Positions 60,564 to 64,000 of a stretch of 64,000 bases of DNA are shown here, in pieces. The stretch is taken from NCBI GenBank assembly GCA_964615765.1, contig CAZTQN010000020.1, forward strand, positions 1 to 64,000. Reading direction: 5' to 3'. The position numbers were made by a program, and so were the translations under genes. The stretch's first letter is position 1. Each line of letters begins with the position of its first letter. The notes below the pieces were generated by a model. That model made no database searches. It was given only the letters and a program-made list of their open reading frames with translations, and was not told the origin of the DNA. Source of the DNA: CAZTQN01 sp964615765 (GTDB lineage Bacteria; Planctomycetota; Phycisphaerae; Phycisphaerales; UBA1924).

Positions 60564-61500
60564 TCGGGTCCGCCCCGATAATGCACCCGAGTCCGCAGCG
60601 CCGAAGACGCACCCTGCGATCCCCACGCCGGAGGAGATGCTGGCGCGCCTTCGAGACAACCCGATTGACTGGGCTGCTGCGAAGGCGGCCAATCCGACCC
60701 TCTATTCCCACTCAGAGTATCTGGCCACGCCGCTGTGGAAGAAGATCCGAGGGCGGGTGCTTCGTCGTGACAAGCGCAAGTGCGTACGGTGCGGTGCGAG
60801 GGCCGGGGAAGTCCACCATCGAAGCTACGCTCGGGAAGTCCTCGAGGGAAACGCCGACCACCTTCTCGTATCGCTGTGTCGAGGATGCCACGAGGTCGTG
60901 GAGTTTGACGAAAGTGGTCGGAAGCGGACGCACGAAGAGCGGGAACGCATGCTGGCCACGCCCGCGCCGACCGTAATTCCCGAGGTCGTGATCAAGGGAA
61001 AGAAGCGTGCCAAACTACTTCCCCCACCCGGTGCCGGCCGGATGTCGGCGGCGCACCTCCCAGAGTACTACGGTCGGGGCTTCGAGGCCATGCGTCAGAC
61101 CTCGGCGCTCGCCCGCGCCAAGAAGGAGGCAGCGCGCAGAGGAAGGGTCCGCCGCGACCCAATCGACAGCAATCTGTACCCTACCGATCAGATCGTGTGG
61201 GTGTTGAACTGGATCTTCGAGAACAGGCCCACCGCATACGTCGACTTCAGCTGCTACCTGCCCAATCAGATCGTGGACAACCCGAGCTACTGGCTCAAGC
61301 AGGCGGGTGACCTGTTGATCTGGCACAACGCCCCTTGTCGGAGCATAGCCAAGCGTGTGTTCTCCGCCAGGCCGGAAGCGATCCAACAGCTCCGAGACAA
61401 GCTGGCAGAAGGCGATCGACCCGGATGGAATCCACTGAAGGACCGCCCAATCCTCATTCAAGGGTCGTACGCCAAACACCCCGACGCGAAGTCGACCTAA
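60547..61500 (+). CDS. HNH-family endonuclease
   Basis: This 317-residue protein has an HNH domain at about residues 64-120. Two zinc-binding pairs (CVRCGARAG, CRGCHEVVEF) flank the catalytic EVHHRSY and the Asn of LEGNADHLL. The N-terminal 60 residues are Pro/Ala-rich. The C-terminal 150 residues (VLNWIFENRPTAYVDFSCYL, RSIAKRVFSARPEAIQQLRD) match no fold I know. A GGGAGG site inside the HEPN gene drives its ATG. A small nuclease of this type in a defence-rich region suggests cleavage of foreign DNA, but homing or other roles are possible. Confidence 0.82.
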   Translation: MAAQPNRVRPDNAPESAAPKTHPAIPTPEEMLARLRDNPIDWAAAKAANPTLYSHSEYLATPLWKKIRGRVLRRDKRKCVRCGARAGEVHHRSYAREVLEGNADHLLVSLCRGCHEVVEFDESGRKRTHEERERMLATPAPTVIPEVVIKGKKRAKLLPPPGAGRMSAAHLPEYYGRGFEAMRQTSALARAKKEAARRGRVRRDPIDSNLYPTDQIVWVLNWIFENRPTAYVDFSCYLPNQIVDNPSYWLKQAGDLLIWHNAPCRSIAKRVFSARPEAIQQLRDKLAEGDRPGWNPLKDRPILIQGSYAKHPDAKST

Positions 61501-61521
61501 GGAGTGCATTTGTCGCACTCC
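61501..61521 (+). other. Stem-loop right after the HNH gene
   Basis: GGAGTGC (61501-61507) and GCACTCC (61515-61521) form a perfect seven-base stem around ATTTGTC, starting on the base after the HNH stop codon. There is no U-tract, so it is a weak terminator candidate or a transcript-end structure. Confidence 0.5.
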
Positions 61522-61528
61522 GCCATAC

Positions 61529-61571
61529 ACACATGAGGACGTCGTTACTTTGGCGGTGCATAGTCATGTGT
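61529..61571. promoter_or_regulatory. Spaced inverted repeat upstream of the Wadjet-like operon
   Basis: ACACATGA (61529-61536) and TCATGTGT (61564-61571) are perfect inverted repeats 27 bases apart. They sit in the AT-richer 222-base gap before the jetA-like gene. It could be an operator for that operon; no regulator gene can be tied to it. Confidence 0.35.
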
Positions 61572-61722
61572 ATCACTCGCAGCGTTCATCCATGCTAGTT
61601 CTTCGGCCAGAGCAGCGACCTGGAAGTCGCCGTAGAATCCGATTCCGGGGCACGGCCGGCCTGTTGGTGCGCCCCAGTCCGCACGGAGGCGGTCGCTTTC
61701 CCTTGTACTGCTTTCGAGAGTC

Positions 61723-62961
61723 ATGGTGCGCCACCCGACAGAACTTCTCCGAGCACTGACCCGGCATTACCCGCTGCTCTCGGCCATGTGCCGAGAGAGC
61801 AGGCGATTTGCATCCGACGCGGAGCTCGAAGCCTATTGCGCTGGCTTCATCGCTCCGGGTTCAAGCCCGGCGGCGGTGGCAGGCCGCCTGAGAGAAGCCG
61901 GGGCAGTAACGCAGGCCACCGGGGATTGGGCTCCGCCCCCATATCTGAGGGCCTTCCTCGCCGAGCTCGAGCAGCGTCATGCTCTGGCGAGCCCAGGAGT
62001 GGTCCGCGGGTGGATCGAAAAGCTGTCGGCGCTGGCAGCGGCGCTTGAACAACAAACAGGCACTCCCGTCGCGAGAGCCCGTGACACCGATGCGATTCTG
62101 GTTGACCTCCTCGATGAGATCACGGACACGCTCGCGAGCATCGTGGGAACCGTCAGCAGCAACTGCGACCGTATCGGCGCGGAAGTCGCTCGGTACCGGG
62201 CCGAGGAGGACGCAAAGCAAATGCGGGCTCGCCTCGGACGCCTCATCAAACTACACGGCGACTACCTCGAACCGGTGCTTGGCCTGATCGATATCGGCGG
62301 CGACTTCCACCAGGTGTGCGAACGCATCGCCGGTTGCTGTACCACGGTCGGCGTCGATGCACACATGTCATTCAATTCTGTTGCGAGTCAAGTCGCGTTG
62401 ACCACGGCGAGGGATGTCGTGTGGGTTCGACGTGTCACCCTTCGGCGCGCGCTCGAGGCGAACCGAGAGCTGGGCCCCCTTTGCGAGGCCGCGGTTCGTG
62501 AGACCACCATCGCGCGCGGCGTCAATCGCGCGCTTGCGGCAGTCTCCGCAGGCCGCTGGGATCTGATCGACCTCGCCAGCTCGCTCCAGGTGGTCATCGA
62601 TCAGGACGGCCCGCTCGTTGCCGACCGCGCCGCCGCGGCGTTTGCTGCGGTGGTACGGCAGCATCGACCAGAGCCGCCGCCAATGCTCGAGGAGACCGCG
62701 CCCGCCCTGATGGAGGTGCCGTGGAGCGCTGCGACGCTGCTTGAGGACCTGTGGCGAGTGGCTGAGGTCCCGGACACATTGGAATGGGTCTGTGATCGCG
62801 TGGGACTCCGGACGGCGGATGTCCCCGCAGGTCTCCTCCACGATTTACTCGAATCGGTGCCGGAGGGCTTTGTGGCGAGCGACAAGGCACGGGCCTATGC
62901 CTTCGAATCGGTGGAAGTCGAGGCTTGTATTTGGGCGTGGAGGGCACCCAACCGTGAGTGA
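61723..62961 (+). CDS. jetA: JetA-like (MksF-type) subunit of a Wadjet system
   Basis: This 412-residue helical protein starts VRHPTELLRALTRHYPLLSA. It has helical segments (RHALASPGVVRGWIEKLSAL, then VARYRAEEDAKQMRARLGRL) and a C-terminal part with VPWSAATLLEDLWRVAEVPD. It lacks the DUF3375 pattern of type I JetA. In Wadjet systems JetA is the kleisin-like bridge of a condensin that finds and linearises small circular DNA. The call rests on synteny: it overlaps a MksE-like gene, followed by an SMC-type ATPase. Alone it would be unassignable. Confidence 0.68.
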   Translation: MVRHPTELLRALTRHYPLLSAMCRESRRFASDAELEAYCAGFIAPGSSPAAVAGRLREAGAVTQATGDWAPPPYLRAFLAELEQRHALASPGVVRGWIEKLSALAAALEQQTGTPVARARDTDAILVDLLDEITDTLASIVGTVSSNCDRIGAEVARYRAEEDAKQMRARLGRLIKLHGDYLEPVLGLIDIGGDFHQVCERIAGCCTTVGVDAHMSFNSVASQVALTTARDVVWVRRVTLRRALEANRELGPLCEAAVRETTIARGVNRALAAVSAGRWDLIDLASSLQVVIDQDGPLVADRAAAAFAAVVRQHRPEPPPMLEETAPALMEVPWSAATLLEDLWRVAEVPDTLEWVCDRVGLRTADVPAGLLHDLLESVPEGFVASDKARAYAFESVEVEACIWAWRAPNRE

Positions 62962-63580
62962 TGCTGTCAACAAAGCGACATTGCCGCCACGTCTGGCTCC
63001 GGTGTTCCGCCTGCTGAGAAGCGGACGGCACCTGAGCCGAGAGGATGGTGCTGATTTCTTGGACCTCGACCGAAACGCCGAGCAGTATTCACACCTGCTC
63101 TCGGGACTCGGGTACGAGCTTCGCCACCATGCCCAAGGCTTCTACTACCTCGAGGGCTCCGGCGCGGTACGGGCAGAGCGGATGAGGGCGGCGCTGGTCT
63201 TCCTTCTCATCGTCTTCCAGGATCTCGACGAGAAGAAGTTCCAGAGTGACGAGCGAGCGTGGGAGCGGACGCTCCTCAGGCGAACGTTCCGCATCGCGGA
63301 GCTTCCGCACTTCCACACGGCTCAGCGCCGGGCCATGATGTCTGCTGTTGACATCGATGAGGCCGGGCTGAGCCGCGTCCTCCAATTCCTTGAGCGGCTG
63401 GGCGTCGTTCAAATGCTGCCCGAAGGCCAGTTCGGCTTCCTGGCACCGGTGCATCGCTTCATCGATCTGTGCGTTCGGTGCGCCGAGGACGGCAACTGGG
63501 CGGAGAAATCTGGCGGCGACGAGCGCGTCCCACCCGCGCGGGATCAGTCGTTCGATGACGACGAGGAGGCGGTGCAATGA
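62954..63580 (+). CDS. jetB: JetB-like (MksE-type) subunit
   Basis: This 208-residue protein starts at GTG 62954, overlapping the previous stop by eight bases. It carries features of condensin MksE/JetB proteins. An early helix and strand (PPRLAPVFRLLRSGRHLSRE) lead into LSGLGYELRHHAQGFYYLEG. The middle is MRAALVFLLIVFQDLDEKKF. The C-terminal winged-helix-like part includes AGLSRVLQFLERLGVVQMLP and FGFLAPVHRFIDLC. It ends in an acidic tail (DDDEEAVQ). Its stop overlaps the next ATG (ATGA). It is expected to bind JetA and the JetC heads. Confidence 0.78.
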   Translation: MSDAVNKATLPPRLAPVFRLLRSGRHLSREDGADFLDLDRNAEQYSHLLSGLGYELRHHAQGFYYLEGSGAVRAERMRAALVFLLIVFQDLDEKKFQSDERAWERTLLRRTFRIAELPHFHTAQRRAMMSAVDIDEAGLSRVLQFLERLGVVQMLPEGQFGFLAPVHRFIDLCVRCAEDGNWAEKSGGDERVPPARDQSFDDDEEAVQ

Positions 63581-64000
63581 CCGACTTCGGCGTCAGGCGG
63601 CTGGTGGCGATCAACAGCGGCGGCTATCGCTTCGCCGACATTGACCTGGCGGGGCCCATCCATCTCGTTGCTCCCAACAACCGGGGCAAGTCGACGCTGG
63701 TCAACGCCCTCCAGTTTCTCTATGTCGACGAGCTGCGTGCGATGCGGTTTCCCCGGTCGGTCGACGAGACGCGGGAGCACTACTTCGGCAAGTCACCCTC
63801 GTACTTGCTGTTCGAGTGCCACACCGCCGCGGGCCCGCAGTCGCTCCTGGTCGTCGGCCGGGGCCGTGTCGCGGGCTCGGCATTCGCGAGATTCGTCTTC
63901 GCGGGCGGGTATCAAGCCGATGACTTCAAGGACCCCCAGGGGCGCTTGGTGGAATTCGACGTGCTCAAAACACGTCTGGCCAACCGCTCGCTCCAGGAGG
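63577..64000 (+). CDS. jetC: JetC-like SMC-type ATPase, N-terminal part (cut by window end)
   Basis: The reading frame opens at ATG 63577 after a GAGGAGG site and runs off the window after about 141 codons. It starts GVRRLVAINSGGYRFADIDL, then GPIHLVAPNNRGKSTLVNAL with the P-loop at residues 32-40. The first P-loop glycine is Ala and the rest fits G-K-S/T. Then come QFLYVDELRAMRFPRSVDET and HYFGKSPSYLLFEC. This resembles the SMC/MksB-like head of Wadjet JetC proteins of the non-type-I kind. Coiled coils, signature motif, Walker B and jetD lie beyond the edge. Confidence 0.8.
   Translation, partial: MTDFGVRRLVAINSGGYRFADIDLAGPIHLVAPNNRGKSTLVNALQFLYVDELRAMRFPRSVDETREHYFGKSPSYLLFECHTAAGPQSLLVVGRGRVAGSAFARFVFAGGYQADDFKDPQGRLVEFDVLKTRLANRSLQE

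Overview
The window is GC-rich, densely packed bacterial DNA that reads as a planctomycete, most likely a member of the Phycisphaerae/Phycisphaerales. The markers are two sigma factors of the planctomycete-type ECF family, each followed by a very long Ser/Thr kinase-TPR protein, a GC-type dockerin protein, and three secreted proteins that end in a PEP-CTERM-like tail (a PAP or PGP turn, a glycine/leucine-rich helix, then an Arg cluster). KdsB indicates a Kdo-containing outer membrane. Nothing looks plasmid-like, and I see no rRNA, insertion sequence or CRISPR array.

Layout. 1-4 kb: thiS-thiG (thiG cut by the window edge), a lipoprotein, a lipid kinase and haem O synthase. 4-10 kb: tRNA-Arg, an acetyltransferase, a minus-strand operon def / DUF2726 / fmt / HExxH protein, then a TPR protein and kdsB. 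10-15 kb: one 1,713-residue secreted repeat protein with a C-terminal dockerin. 15-20 kb: an HD-domain protein and a tightly overlapping minus-strand operon ending in a secreted Gfo/Idh oxidoreductase and a Ycf46-like AAA ATPase. 20-25 kb: tRNA-Met, tatA, folD (with all three cyclohydrolase-mechanism residues replaced), ligA and a CYTH protein. 25-30 kb: a kinase-TPR protein, a TPR protein and small secreted proteins. 30-35 kb: an RND efflux pump, its adaptor and a MarR regulator. 35-50 kb: two paralogous ECF sigma/kinase-TPR cassettes around a redox block (ArsR/MDR dehydrogenase, peroxiredoxin, TlpA-like protein, SDR). Each kinase stop codon is followed in frame by an orphan copy of the family's C-terminal tail. 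50-56 kb: PEP-CTERM-like secreted proteins, two hydrolase/reductase genes and two strong hairpin terminators.

56-64 kb is an accessory region whose codon use looks visibly less GC-driven than the rest. It holds a UPF1/DNA2-type helicase with a small winged-helix-like partner on the minus strand. Divergent from it is a three-gene cassette: a stand-alone small sigma-like protein, a HEPN-like protein and an HNH nuclease. A three-gene operon then runs off the window end; it matches the order and features of jetA-jetB-jetC of a Wadjet (MksFEB-like condensin) anti-plasmid system. This looks like a defence island. The Wadjet part is a known type of system; the helicase/winged-helix pair and the sigma/HEPN/HNH cassette are the best candidates for something undescribed. 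They share an intergenic region carrying a perfect 14-bp palindrome.
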